DNA of 64,000 bases from Hofstenia miamia (lineage: Eukaryota; Xenacoelomorpha; Acoela; Hofsteniidae). The position numbers and the translations under genes are program-made. Positions 40,901-54,957 of the stretch are shown one piece after another. Location of the stretch: assembly GCA_900660155.1 (NCBI GenBank), contig CABFPE010000006.1:518712-582711 (forward strand), given 5' to 3'. The notes below the pieces were generated by a model that saw only the letters and a program-made list of their open reading frames with translations, ran no database searches and was not told the DNA's origin. Numbering within the stretch: position 1 is the stretch's first letter; each line of letters begins with the position of its first letter.

Positions 40901-43900
40901 TATTTTTATGACAATCATCTACGAAGCTTCTTCAAGAGTTTTCTCTATAGAGCCTTGTTTGATGATTCGACTGCTGTACTGACAGTTCATTAAAAAGTTT
41001 ATAAATCAATGCCTGAAAAATAACTAAACACGTCTTAACTGCAGAAGATCTGAAAGGCCGTATTAAACAATAAGGAATATGATAATATTTGTAATGTAAA
41101 TAATTCACGCTGGTTATTATCTGTTCGAAAAGAGCGCTTGCAAGGAATAAAACTACAAGTATGTGATGGCAGAGATGCAACCGCACCTGGTTTTTGGAAG
41201 CACGGTCCGGCAATAACTAATTTTACCTAAAATCGCATGGCATTCAATAATTCTAATTATTCAAAATGTTTGTAAAACAGTTTATTAGCAATGCGATGAG
41301 GTAAATGGCATTTATGGAGATATAATGTCAATGCTACTATAATCTAAACCGGAACCTGGAAAATTAAATACTCCGAAAAATGAAGCAAACCTCTAGCATT
41401 ATTGTAAAACAAACGAACATCAATTTAAGCCCTTGAAACTCAAGAAATGATTTTCATTCCAAATACTGAAAAATTTAGAGACAAGATGGACAAAACTCAT
41501 TGTCAGCAAACACCAAATTATTTGCATACCGAAATTCGAATAAAAATTATTTATTAATTTTGGAAGCGGTTCCTGCTTAGTCCCGCAAAAAATACACATC
41601 TACAAGTTGATGTATTTTTGTGGTAAATCAAACAAAGAACAAAAATTAACAACAAAATAGCATAAAACTATAAAAACGTGCAATGAACATTTAAGTAGCT
41701 AGTTCAACGCAAACAAACGTTCATTGACATGTATCGAACAAGGTTGCATTGTCTTTCAGTAATGGTCATTCCAGTAGCACTAAATGCTCGCTCAGACACA
41801 GTCTCTAAGGTTTGAAAGGTCCGCTCGAGCAATTATTTTAAAGTTTTTGTAAGGCACGTTAGTGAAAAATGATAACAGATTACTACCAAGTGCTGAAAAA
41901 TCTCAAATATGTTATAATTTTGTGTTTGTGTTTGTCAATCACTTTACTTTCGTTTGATACAAAGTGCTGAAAATTAACTAAATTATAATTTATAAACTTT
42001 AATTACTGTAGAATTATGTTTTCTATAAGAAAAAAATCGTAAAAAAACATTCAATTTTTCGGCCACATCCCATTCAAGATTTTTGGCCCCGCATGTCTCT
42101 AGTCCCTGTCCACTATAGCAATGTACCTGATAATTTTCAGTAGCTAATTAACTTGTATTCATGACAAATTTTTTAATGTATATCAATTACGATCGTCGTT
42201 AGCGATAATGGAGCTATCGTTTAAGCAGCGGAAAATTTAAACATGCCCGCGTATGGCGGGTTATTAGCACATATTTCAAAGTTTGAAGATTTTTTATTGA
42301 ATTAGGTTTAACTTTTTGATTCTAAGAACAACATTAATATTTTTGGAATTCTTGGAAATGCTTCATATTTCCCTAATTGTACAAACAGACGACTTAAAGT
42401 ACTTCCAGTGCAAAAATTCGTGGAAACTTTTTAAAATGTCAGATTTTTGTTGTATTGATATTTACCATTTTGAGATAGCAGTTTTTCATAATTTTATAGT
42501 TATAAAAACCTAGCTACACCAAGAGCGGAGAAAATCAATTCATTTCTACCCACGCCAAAACCATGAACCCGAAACTAGGACGATTTGGGTCCCAAAATGT
42601 CAAAATAGAAGACGTTGAAGTGGAAATTAGCGTAACAACAACAAATTTCGGCGCTTATTTAGAGATAAACTTGTGAAGTTACGAAAGTATAGAAGGAAGT
42701 TTCATGGTAATCAGGTAGAGAAAAAACATTGAAGAAGACAGATGTTTTCACAAGTCCAAATCTTAGTGTTTCAAGCGGGAGCTCAAACTTGATGAATCCT
42801 CTAGTCTACTAGAAAAATCTTCCCATTATAAAAATGTAGATAGTGATTTAGTATTGAATGGATATGGACTTATAGAGAGTTGTTTGAGGAATTTGGTAGA
42901 GGATCATATTCCATATGGACAACAAGAAGCGCATTTTGACTCATATTCAGCAGCGTGTAGTGTGAATTCAAGGGCAAAAAACTTCACATCTAGGGACCTT
43001 TTATGGAGAACAGACTGGCGTGATGGCATTCCATTTTGAGGGTTGTCACCACCAGTCCAATACTGGAATGGCTGGGATTCTAAATATGCCCGAAACTTGA
43101 AACTTGATTTTCTCAAAACCAGAATTTCAGCGATTTTTCAATATTTGATCAGCCATAGAAAATACATTTTGCTTCAAATTCCTATAAATTTTTGTGTTGT
43201 TACAGGGGTCGACAGAATTATAGAACATTGTTATTTCAATTAAATTATTCATTAAATTTCTGAATGCATACACTTATTGCGTGATAGGTATATTCTGATT
43301 GGCTGAAATGATTGATTAATCATATTTCGATCATAAATTGTCATTTCATTTACCCATTTATTATCTTGCACGCTAAATTCGGGTTTATTTATAGTTTCTT
43401 TGAAAGCATAGTGCGTTACAAAATGCCTAACAAAAGGAGAGAAGTGAGCAAATTGAAGAGATCACAAATTACAATATTGGCCACCAGCACGAATAAAACT
43501 CACAAAGAAATAGCTGAAGCTGTTGGTGTATCTCGTCCAACAGTTACAAAGATATTAAAGCGTTTCAACGTAACTGGGGATGCAGCCGCAGGCAAACATA
43601 CAGGCCGTCCAAAAAAGACACCCGATCGTGATGATGGTGTAATTGGCCGTGAAGCTGTGAAAGATCCATTTATCAGTGCAAGTCAGATTAAAAGAAATCT
43701 TCATGGTGGAATTCCTAATTTATCTATTCGAACAATACAACGTCGCCTTCGTGAGAAATTTCGTTGCCAAGTGAGAAAGCCTGCTAAGAAGCCCCTGCTA
43801 ACTAAAGTTATGCTGAAGAAAAGGTGATTTTTGTCAAAGATATCGTCATTGGACAGTTGAAATGTGGAGAAAGGTGATGTTTAGTGGGAAGTTCAACTTG

Positions 43901-46900
43901 TAATCCTCGTTTTACAATCAGAACAACAAAACATCCTCCTTCCATCATGGTGTGGGGATGTTTTTCATACTCTCAACGTGGTGATCTAACAATTCTTCCA
44001 ATATACCACCGGATGAATGGAGCCAGTTATCTTGAAATATTGCGTGAGAAATTGGTGACATTTAGGAATATTTCAACACGATAATGCTCCGTGTCACAAA
44101 GCTAAATTAGTGACAAAGTGGATCACAGACAATATGATTCAAGTTCTGGAGTGGCCTGGGAATTCTCCAGACTTGAATCCCATTGAAAATTTATGGAACT
44201 ATATGAAAGATCGTTTGAACGCTTACAACTTTTCAAATATGCAGGAATTCAAAGATGCCATACAGCAGACATGGTGCTTTGACATCACCCAAGAATATTG
44301 CAACAATTTAGTTGACAGTATGCCCCGAAGAATAGAACAGACAATACGAGCAAAGGGTTATCCAACAAAATATTGACACTAATGTATTCAAAATGCGTTT
44401 GTCGTTCGTGAAACATAATGTGATTCACATTGGAAAATTGCGTCTTCATTTATTTCTTAACATACGGTTAAAAAGATTCCAAAGTTGTAATTGAGTAAGA
44501 AGAAAACAAATGTTCTATAATTTTGTCGACCCTTGTAGCTAATTCAAAATTTTCGTGATTTGAAGGTAGTAATTTGCATATATTATTAATATATAGATGC
44601 CTGGAGTTGAACATAAATACATTTCAAACCCTATTTTTAGCTTAGGGCCTTCATAAGGATAATAAGAGTTCACTTAGAAGTCATTTAGTTAGTGTAGAAG
44701 CATTCTCGGGATTCTGAGCATTGATCAGAGATTCAATCCCCAATTCATAGTTAACAGCGTCATTTGCAATGCTAATTAGCAAAACAATGGAAAAACTCTT
44801 TTTTCTAATTCGAACAAACAAGGTCTACCAAATAGTACACATACTATATTTATGCGGCAAAACAAACGATAATAGTTTCTTAACCTGGAAGTACCTTAAA
44901 TTAAGGCTAACGATTCAGCAAAAATCGAATCGAAATAAATGAAAATCGAATTGAATAAAAAAAATAGGCGAATCGAACCTTTTCGATTTCTTAGCAAAGA
45001 GGCATTGGAATTAACAGGCTCGTTTTAAAATGACCCCCTTTGAAAAAATTACATTCATACAATTGTCTGTTAATATAATTACTGTTAATATAAATACTAC
45101 AGTGAATATTTATATAATATGTAGGACCATATCACGTTTGCAATACCTCCGCACATCAGATCACCGAAGTCAAGCAACGTTGAGCCCGGTTAGTATTTGG
45201 GAAGAGTTGTCTCAAAAAACAAAAAAACTATATAAAAAATTAAAATTTAGTGGAAAACTCAATGTGCAAACATATTGCCGAAGTGGCAGAACGAAGTTTA
45301 TTGGAGCGATTTCCAGATTTATTGAAGAATTCTGAGGTACATGCAACTTCCACAATACTCGCGATTCAAGAACCTCATTCTCCAGTTGAGTCCGGAAAAG
45401 TGCAAACGACATGCTCAGTCGTCCTCTTGATCTGACTACATATCGAGCTAACAACGTGGACAGTGGGATCGAACGAGAGAGCAGTACGGAACAAGATGGC
45501 AGTGATATTTGCGCGCCACTTGGTGGTTTATCTGAGAAACGTCTCTGCACAAGCGACGCAATGACATGCTGGCTGAGTTGCGACTTTACCTGGGCTACTG
45601 GAAGGATCGGAAAACAGTGTATCCAAATTGTCTTTTACGCCACGTGTTATCCTCGGAGATCCTGGTGCAGCAACAGCAAGCGAAAGGATTTGGAGCACAA
45701 GTGGCAAAACCTTGCGATGGGAGAGCTTGAAAGTATAAAATGTGAAATTTCTTGTTTTTCTACATGAAAATTTATGAAAATACATTTTTCATTGTATTTT
45801 GTATTTTTTTTCCACTACAAAATCGAATCAATTCGAAGTTAAAACTAGCGAATCGTACAGCCTTACCTTAAATTACACCATGAAAAAATGAACAGCGTAA
45901 AAAAGGTGTTTGCTACATTGCAATTATTTCAAGACTGGGCATGTCTCTTCAGGTTTCATATGTATAAATATATTCAGGTTTAAGTTTAATATATCTGAAA
46001 ACGTTAAAAAACATAAAAAACAAACCTTTGAAATGTGAATTTAGTAAATGTTTATGATATCTCATATTCGTAAAATTTAAATAAAGATAAAGGAAATATT
46101 GGGGAGTGGTACCTTAAATAAAAATAATACCTAAACATGAATAAACAAAGCTCTAAAAAATTCATAATAAAATGATAATTGAATTGGATAAAAGACAAAT
46201 TAATGAATTAAAAAACAGAGCAAAAACATTTGGAAAGAAAATAATACTTAGTTATTCGACGTAATATGTCTAATTGCGCTATTAAAGAAAATAATTGAAT
46301 GCATTGTCATAATATCAATTGAAAATATTTCATTTGAAATGCTAAAATAAAGAACAAAACATAACCATAAACAGTGCATTAATTATTTCAACATTTAGAA
46401 TATTTCTTATATATTACATGCAATTTATGGTGAAGGAAAAATAAAATTTAGATAATTTTACAAAAGTATAGTTTCTATGAATAAATACATGCACAACAGA
46501 AGCTTTGAGTTTTTAAATTTCAATGCTACTATAGTTAAATTTTAAAAAATTTTACTTCTAAAATTCTAAAATTGTTACTTGTTTTAGTTTTTTAAGAAAT
46601 AACTTTGTTTACAAATTTAGTTAAAAATATATAAAAACAATGAATAAAAAATACTGAACATGAAAATCAAATTTAAAAAATAGTGTGACATGTTCTCTAC
46701 AAATATGATCCCTCGGAAAACATACCTTTCAAAGGCAAAATCAGCTATTAAATTTATATTAATACATAATGTATTAAATGCTAAGAAACGAAACGAAAAT
46801 GTCTCTCATGATTGAACTAGTACTTGACAATAAAGTTTAACATATAAATAAAACTAGTTTACAAACTATCAACTAGATAATGGTCAACACAAATATTAGT

Positions 46901-48530
46901 AAACAATAGGTTCATGAATAGGTGAAAAATCAAAAAATTGCCGGATTGCGGAAAAGCAAATACATTCAGGTATCATGCTGGCTATTGAAATAGAATCACT
47001 AGTGAAATTATAGTGATTTTATTAAAATTTGAATTTCCGTTTATTTATATGATAGTATCGACTAATATTTGAGTATTACTAATCTTACACACTTGCTTCC
47101 AAAGTGCATGCTACTACATGACTGTACTTTAAAGACCAGAAAGACAATGATCTCGTCCATACGGCCAGATCGGTCAAGAACTAGCTGACTGCAAACAATT
47201 TTAATCTCCTTTCACCATGGCCGGGTAGTTCACCGGACCTTAACCCAATAGAAATTTATTGGGCAATGATAAAAAAGGTCTCTAACCTGATTTACAAGAG
47301 AAAATCAAAAACGTTTGCCCCCAATTCATCACACATCGCAATCGGATTGAGTCAATGCCAGCTCGCATTGCTACGGTCTTAGCAGCAAGAGGAGGGCCAA
47401 CGAAGTACTAATTTAATTTATTGTAAATTTTTCATCTTGTTTTATCTTACATAAACACTATTTTGTTGTAAAATATTTTATATTTGAAAATATTGAGATT
47501 TCTAGAAATCCATTAACTTTTTCAATAAATTTGCTAGTGATTCTATTTCAATAGCCAGCATGGTAGGTTTCATCTATTTAAATACTCAACATATTTGGCA
47601 AATTCAGTAAAATATTGAACAAACTTACTAAGCATCATGCTCTAAAAACTCGTGATTCATAACTACTTGTAGGACGGATTTCATTTTGCAATTTGCCCTC
47701 ACTGCTTCCAAGTAGTGATTATGGTCTGCGGCAAGAACATACAACAGAGGACCCAATAACTCATGCATTCCCTAAAAATATTACTCCTAAACATTTTATA
47801 CTAAGTCCAATTCTACATAAGATAATGTAAGTCAGAAACACAATTCTACTTGAGTGAGCAAAATAATTACAAAATGGTGACGACTCCAACTCATTCGCTC
47901 TTCATAAGATGGTTGTCAACAGAAAAGCTAACAATTTATTAAAATCTGTGATGGTTTCATCAAAAAAATTTAAACGCTCATGACTTTCGAACTAATAAAA
48001 ATATCCAACATCTGTAAAACAAACACGATAACCGAGTATCTCTTCCATTACGTATTGAAACCCTACGAGATCGCGACTTTTTGCAGCCACACTTTTGAGC
48101 GAATTCTCCTGCGCCGGAACAAACTCAAATTTACGACAGAGAGCGCCAACGGGACAGACGTTCCATTGGATTTACAATGTATGATTATCCGAACCTTAAT
48201 TATGTAAATAATTGAGTAATTTTTAAAAAAATCCGTATTATCTCAGAAAAACTGTAAAAGGCATAGCAATACACCTGCCTTAGTTCAAATCTTCACAATT
48301 ATGAAACAACATTTCCACGAGTTCAACAATTTTAATAGGTTCATAGAGCTTGCACATGTAGACACAACTGTGCCTTTAAAAGAATACGAGGCAGTTAACT
48401 TTAAACTGCCTAGCGTCCATTATAAAAGACAAACCGTTTTCCACATTTACAAAGAATTTTTTCCAAACCAATTAGCCAATTTGAAAATCGTGAGGCATTG
48501 ACAGGTCTATTGGCGAGCATGTTTTAATGC

Positions 48531-48573
<43 letters not shown>

Positions 48574-51500
48574 CAAACTCATTGAAGCGTGTCGTGCTCA
48601 AAGTCAGAGGTCGCAGGGTCATTTCGTGCCTTATGAACGACAATGAAAGAAGAGACTCTCCTCTATCACATGGTGCTTTCAGATTGAGCACAGCTTTTAA
48701 GATATAAGCGTTTATTTTTTTTACAATATTGAAAAATCCCCGGCAGTTCAAGGTTAAAAGAACAGTTAAGGACAGTTAAGGTTAGAAAATGTTAATAAAA
48801 ACTGGCAATTAATTTTGTGGTAATTAAAGCAATGGAAGAAATTAGAATCTTTTCAATGATTTCATAGTTAATTTATAGAAAAAAGGAATGAAAACTAAAC
48901 TACTCATAAATGTAAAAACGAAATAAATTGAAACAATTAATAGTAAAAAACCTGCCTGTTTGTATGAAATGTCTTCATATTCTTGAGAATACACAATAAG
49001 AATGTCTTTCATCACTTTTCTAAAGTGGATATTTAACAATCATAAAGTTAATAAACGTCAGTCAGTAAATATTCCTTAAAAAGAATACCAAAGAAAAGTG
49101 CAAAATTTAATTAAAAATTGGAATCACTTCCTCTTAACTCCTTCAGTATATCGATACATAATTTGGTACTCAGTTTACCTGTAATTTTAAATATTTAACA
49201 GTAAATATTTCACCACGGAATTAATATGTCTTAGATAAACTCTATAGCAAGCGGACCCGAGATGTAGGTGGGGCTGCGATGGGCTTAGGCTCATCTGTAA
49301 AACATTGAGCCCCATTAAATTAAATGAGTGTACAAAAAATTTCTCTAGATTATCATAATTAAAGATTAGATATATTTTTTAAATATTTTCGTACATTATA
49401 GTAAAGGCGCGGAAATATTACTTTTAAACTAAAATGGCATTTTTAGACATATATGACCACATATTTTCACATATTTCGTTTTTACAGCACATCGAATATT
49501 ATATCAAATATTTACACACAACATTATTTAGTAAATTTCAATCTCCCTAATATTTTTTTTAATTAACCTTGGCCTTATTTAACAGATATTAACTATAAGC
49601 GGCTACTTTTTGATCTCATATTATAGAGAATGCTAAAATGTCAATCTCACTAAGTAAATTAAAAAAGTTATTGAATGATGATATACAGAGTTATTCATAA
49701 TTAACACTACAACTTTGAAATTAATTTCTGTATTTGCGACACACAGTACAACATACAAAAATGTTCAAAAACAACTAACGAATTGGGGGATTAATGTTAT
49801 TGACATGATCAAACCAAATGACCACCATTTCTTGTGACACAAAGTTCCAAACGAGGAATGAAGGATGCCACAGTTGCCTCAAGCATGTCATTGGGAATTC
49901 GATCGAAACATTGTTTAATTCTTTCTTTCAACTCATTGAGAGTAGCTGGATATGGGTATGCATAGACAGAAGCCTTCAGGTATCCCCATAACCAAAAGTC
50001 GCAGCCATTGAGATCTGGAGATCGAGCAGGCCAGCTGGAGCAGAAACCTCGACTGATTACACGATCTTCACCAAAATTACGTCGCAAAAAATCTTTTGTT
50101 ATTGTAGCCGTGTGAGGCGTTGCGCCATCTTGTTGGAAAATAGTTCTAGAGAAGGAGCGTCTGGCCTTTAGTTGTGGGACCACGTGTTGATCCAACATTT
50201 GACAGTATCTTTGTGAAGTAACTGTGACTGTTTCATCATGTTCCTCAAAGAAGTAGGGTTTTAAGATGAACTTGGAATTAAAGCCGGCCCACACTGTAAT
50301 TTTGGGAGACCAAAGTGGTTGCTCAAAATGTTCGTGTGGATTTTCCGACGCCCAGATGCGGCAATTCCAGGTGTTTACTTCACCGTTAAGATGGAAATGG
50401 GCTTCATCAGTCCAAAGGATGTTTTCGATGAAACCAGGAAACTGGGTGTTGCGCTGAATCATTTCAGTAGCAAAATCAATCCTCGTTTGCTTGTCAGCAT
50501 CGGTAAGTGCATGCACTAATTGTATACGATAAGGATGAAGCTTCAGTTGTTGAGTCAAGATTCGATGCACCGATGCCTGAGAAATATTGGTTCGACGGGA
50601 AATTGCAGTTGTGCTAATCCGGCCATCATGTTGTTCAACAGCCTGCTGCACCACTGGCACTCGTGCTTCCGCAAGACTAGACCGACCTGAGCGTTGCAAA
50701 TCTGCTACACTGCCTGTGGTATGAAATTTGTCAATTAAGTTTTGCACAGTTGATCTTGCAGGAGCATGTTGTGTCTTCTTGAGTTTCCTGATTGTGCAGA
50801 ATTTCCTTATTGCATCAGTAATTGATTTCCACATGTAAAATACAACTCGACTAATAATATTCGATCCTCTAATTTCATTCTACAATAATGAAAACAAATT
50901 ATATAATCCACACATATATACTACATGAGTAAATAATATTCATTAATTTCAACCAATAGAAACGTCCAATCAATGACACTTAAGTTGTAGTGTTAATTAT
51001 GCACAAAAATAATGCATCTCTGCTTAGCTGACGCCCAGATTTTTCTTCAATTCAATTGATATTTTTTCTACTTAAACTGTACATCTGACTTATTTAATGA
51101 ATCAAAGCTTAAATCCAGGCAGATTTTGAAAGCTGGCGTGAAAATAAACTTAGCAAATCAAATGAGCTTAATCGTGTCTGGTGAAGGATATACAGCTATT
51201 CCAGCGTGACTCGCGTGACATTTGGAGAAATTTTGAGGAAAACAACTTCAAATTATGTGAGATGAAAAAGAAAAATTGGAAAAATGTTCAGCAGCTTCTG
51301 AGAACATACCACAAAGATGAAAAACAGTTATAGATATTCAGTTTTTAGTGAGACCTCTTGAAATCATGGCCAATTTTTCACTTGTGACTCGCGTGACATC
51401 TAGAAATAGAAAATTTCTAACTGCAGTGGGAATATGTTCAATTCCTAGTAGACCAGTTACTTACAGAAGCTCTTATTCATTTTGAAAGTAAGCCAAACAT

Positions 51501-53956
51501 AGATTTAAAGGTAGAAAATTACAAAAACTTCAGGCCTACTTTTTTCCCCTATTTATGCCCTCAGACATTTGTGACTGATGTGACAGATTTTTGTGACTCG
51601 CGTGACACAGTAGAGGTTTACTGAAAACATTTATGAATTAAACAATACCAGTTAGCTTTATCTTATGAAATGCTTCTCTGTAGTGTACAATGGAACTATA
51701 TAGTCAATCAAAAAGAAAAAAAGTAATCATACAATATGGAAAAAGGTGCATTTCACCAGGTTAACTTTAGTCTAAATTTGTGACTCGCGTGACACCACCA
51801 GCGAAACTCTCTTTTGTGTTCCATTAGCACCCAAATATTTTTAACTAACAAGTTTTGATAGTTGAATCATCTTTAATGGACTAAGTTCTAAGGTTTTTGC
51901 ACAAAAATAGCCTTCTCTTTGCATGCAACATCTGAAAATAAGCTAAACTTAGCTCAATTCTTTTTTTCCCCCGAAATAATTAAAAGTAGGTGCTTCTGTT
52001 GAAAGAGCACAGGATATTGATATTCCTTGCACACAAACTAAAATTTGTAAAATTTCAATCATTTGGACCTATAAGAAGTCATTTCTATAAGTTTTGGTGT
52101 CAAAAATAAAATTTGAAATTTTGCCTTGGGTGTTAACAATACTGTGGAATGGCTGTATAAGGTTTTGGTCAAGAACAAATTTTGCATTCGCTCTATCAAC
52201 CTGATGATATACGAGAACATCAACGCTAGTTCAATGAATCATTGTGGCAATTGTGTTACTATTAGTAGAAAATGTTTATGAAAAGCTTTTAATGTACTTA
52301 TTAATTTTGGTAATTTATATACTTGTCATGATATTACTATAAGTACTTAAATAAAAAATTCATAAAGTCATTTAATTGATGATCAAGGCTCCCAACAGCA
52401 CTGATGTTGAAAACAGCATAATAAAATTAAATCATGTAGGCATAATATCTGGGTTGTTTGCAATCTATCAATGTCTTTCAATCCCTCCGAAAAATCATCA
52501 AAAATGATAAATATAATTGAACCCCCAAGTGCGTCAACTAACCCTACTGATAGAGGGTGTTTCAATATATAATTTGGAGACTCATGAATAATCACTCATT
52601 TCACAATTGTGTTATGTTGTGCCATTTAAAACTTTTTATTCCCCCTTGTACAATTTTCACAACATTTACAAAGCACCGGGTATTATAGCATTAGATAATT
52701 TGTATAGTGAATCAGGCAGACGACTTGTTCCCAGTAATTCCAATGAAGATTAGGTTTTATTACTGCATTTATTCATGTTTATACTGTATTTTGTTTTTGT
52801 GTTGTTTCATAGAAATTTATCTATTTTACTGAATTTATCTATTTACTGTTTTGAAGCTGTTTTTAATAGTCTCTTTCACAGTACATGGCTTTTCTTTTGA
52901 CCCTGCTTAAAAACAGTGTTATTATCTCCTATCCATGCAATGTCAGAACCTAATTATTAATTTATTATTTATCCTATCTACGGTATAAGTAAGAAAATAT
53001 CAAAGCTGTTAACAGCAGAAGGGTTGCTGTTTGCTCTTAACAGCGTCTTTAGCTGTTAACAGTGAAATAGGAAGCCCTGTTGATGACAGAAGTTCGCAAA
53101 ATAAAATTTTTTAGGATAATACTAACAAAAAATTATTCCGAACTTGACATTGATTACTCAGAATTTGAAATTCGTGTTGTAAGTGCATAAACCTTGATTT
53201 ACATTAAAATTAACAATTGTACAATGAATCTTTCAAAGAAGAAAACATCAATTTAAATCTACCAGTAAAATTACAAAATTTTATTCTAACTGATATTATT
53301 GGAGGTAGAAGGGCATATGAAGTTACCAAAACTAGAATGCTAAATTTATGGAATTGTGGAAATGGGAGCTCGTCTTAATGATGAAAAAATCAAATTACAA
53401 AAAAGTATTCAATCCTTGACCGCAGTGGATAGCGATTCATTTGTAGAAATAGATACTTTTGTTGAAGGTTTATCCACTAATTGTCATACTGATGTGCCTT
53501 ATGCAAAATTGAAGTACCAGCTGTAGCCCATTTCCTCAAAAACGAAATTTATGAAAGTGTTTTAAAGCCAATTTGCATAAGATTTCAACATGTCTTTTCG
53601 AATATTCACAGTTTGTATGCAGGTGCTTTGACATTTGGGGCTTCAACAAGCTCCTGGAAGCTGCATTTAGTACATTGGCTAGAGTATTTACAACATTAAA
53701 GATTGTCAATATTACACGAAAAAAGCACAGCTCACACGAAAAAGTTTTTCATAATAATATTAAAAACTCCACTTTATATGTGACGATTCAATGAAAAAAA
53801 TCCTCCTTTGCAACTCTTTTAAACTCTGTGTTCTTAATTATATTTTTCAGATTGTTATTTTATAATTGCGTCAAATGAGGAGAAATAAATAGCCCCATTA
53901 AAAAATGTGACAGCCCCATTTAGTAATTTGGTCACGCAGCAGCCCATTAGTAATGT

Positions 53957-53991
<35 letters not shown>

Positions 53992-54368
53992 CAATATTAA
54001 CGTTTCCCAAATTGTTTAGTAGTTTACCACTTCGTGTGATTCATACTTATATAATTAACAGAGTTGGGTGTAGCGTGTTAGTGTATTATATATATATATA
54101 TATATATACTAATACGTTCCACTTCGTACAGGGGTTTTTGCAAAAACCTTTACATAGAGCAACCGGAGCCCATTTTCCCATAGTACAGAAAGGGACTTGG
54201 GGATTTTTTGCCGAAAATTAAACTTTTTGCGATTACTTGCTAAAAAAATTCATCGATCCTTAAAATATTTTGCATGATAGTAGGGACTGGTGAGAGACTA
54301 TGTCCTACAAGAAATCAGGAATTTATGTGCAAAAACCAGCTTATATGCTTATGTGGAAAGAATACGTA

Positions 54369-54415
<47 letters not shown>

Positions 54416-54921
54416 TACACATATGGGCGTTTGATACAAAATTTCAAAATATCTACAAGGCGCTGGATATAAAAAATCTATAAGGGCGTTAGATAAAATG
54501 AATTATTCTGGCTTTGCATCAAAAAAAGGCTTTGGATACTATGGAAAATCGGAAAGTGCGGGCGGTGGGTACAAATCCCATAGTATCTACAGCCTGTATA
54601 TAAATATATATATATATATAAATTTCTTAGTAAGGAGTAATTTAAAGAGCTAAAATAATCAAGTAGTAATTAGTATCGTGTGCTGCTATTGTAAATAAAC
54701 AATCTTGGAATGCTAAATTCCCTAGATTGTAAATTGAATTCCTCTTGGTAATGTTTTTTCTAACATGTAATTAACAGAATATATTTAGACTGAAATATTA
54801 AAATATATGATGTAGTTTATCCAATACACAACATACTTATTACCTTATAAGCTTTAATAATGATTTACTTTTGAAAACAGCTTTATAATAAAGTATGAAA
54901 AGCATGAAGTATAAAAGCGAG

Positions 54922-54957
<36 letters not shown>

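Larger units (their letters stand above)
44902..45865 (+). mobile_element. hAT element, 964 bp, carrying 5S rRNA-derived sequence
   Basis: The ends TAAGGCTAACGATTC and (inverted) TAAGGCTGTACGATTC are flanked on both sides by the 8-bp direct repeat CCTTAAAT (44894-44901 and 45866-45873), the hAT signature. Subterminal regions carry repeated ATTCGA/TCGAAT words. Inside are a 5S-like segment and the C-terminal third of an hAT transposase. It is a deleted, non-autonomous element that still moved or was fixed with a clean TSD. Confidence 0.92.
37993..47628 (-). other. TBC1D5 intron 7
   Basis: 9.6-kb intron holding the hAT relics (39640-40940 and 41690-41830), a Tc1-like element (43203-44535), the hAT element with 5S sequence (44902-45865) and a deleted Tc1 element (46974-47562). 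37993-39600 and 41850-43190 show nothing else I can name. Confidence 0.7.

Noticed and set aside
45411-45785. Overlapping ORFs on both strands at the hAT element
   Set aside because: Wrong-frame readings of the hAT transposase fragment, whose own motifs (RFKNL, SERIWSTSG) lie in other frames.
52383-52595. Minus-strand frame with HPLS and LKDIDRL, tempting as the missing TBC1D5 piece
   Set aside because: A better match with correct splice sites exists at 59873-59973 for the same protein region, and this stretch has no usable borders.
53907-54472. ORFs rich in IYIYIY
   Set aside because: Translated AT microsatellites.
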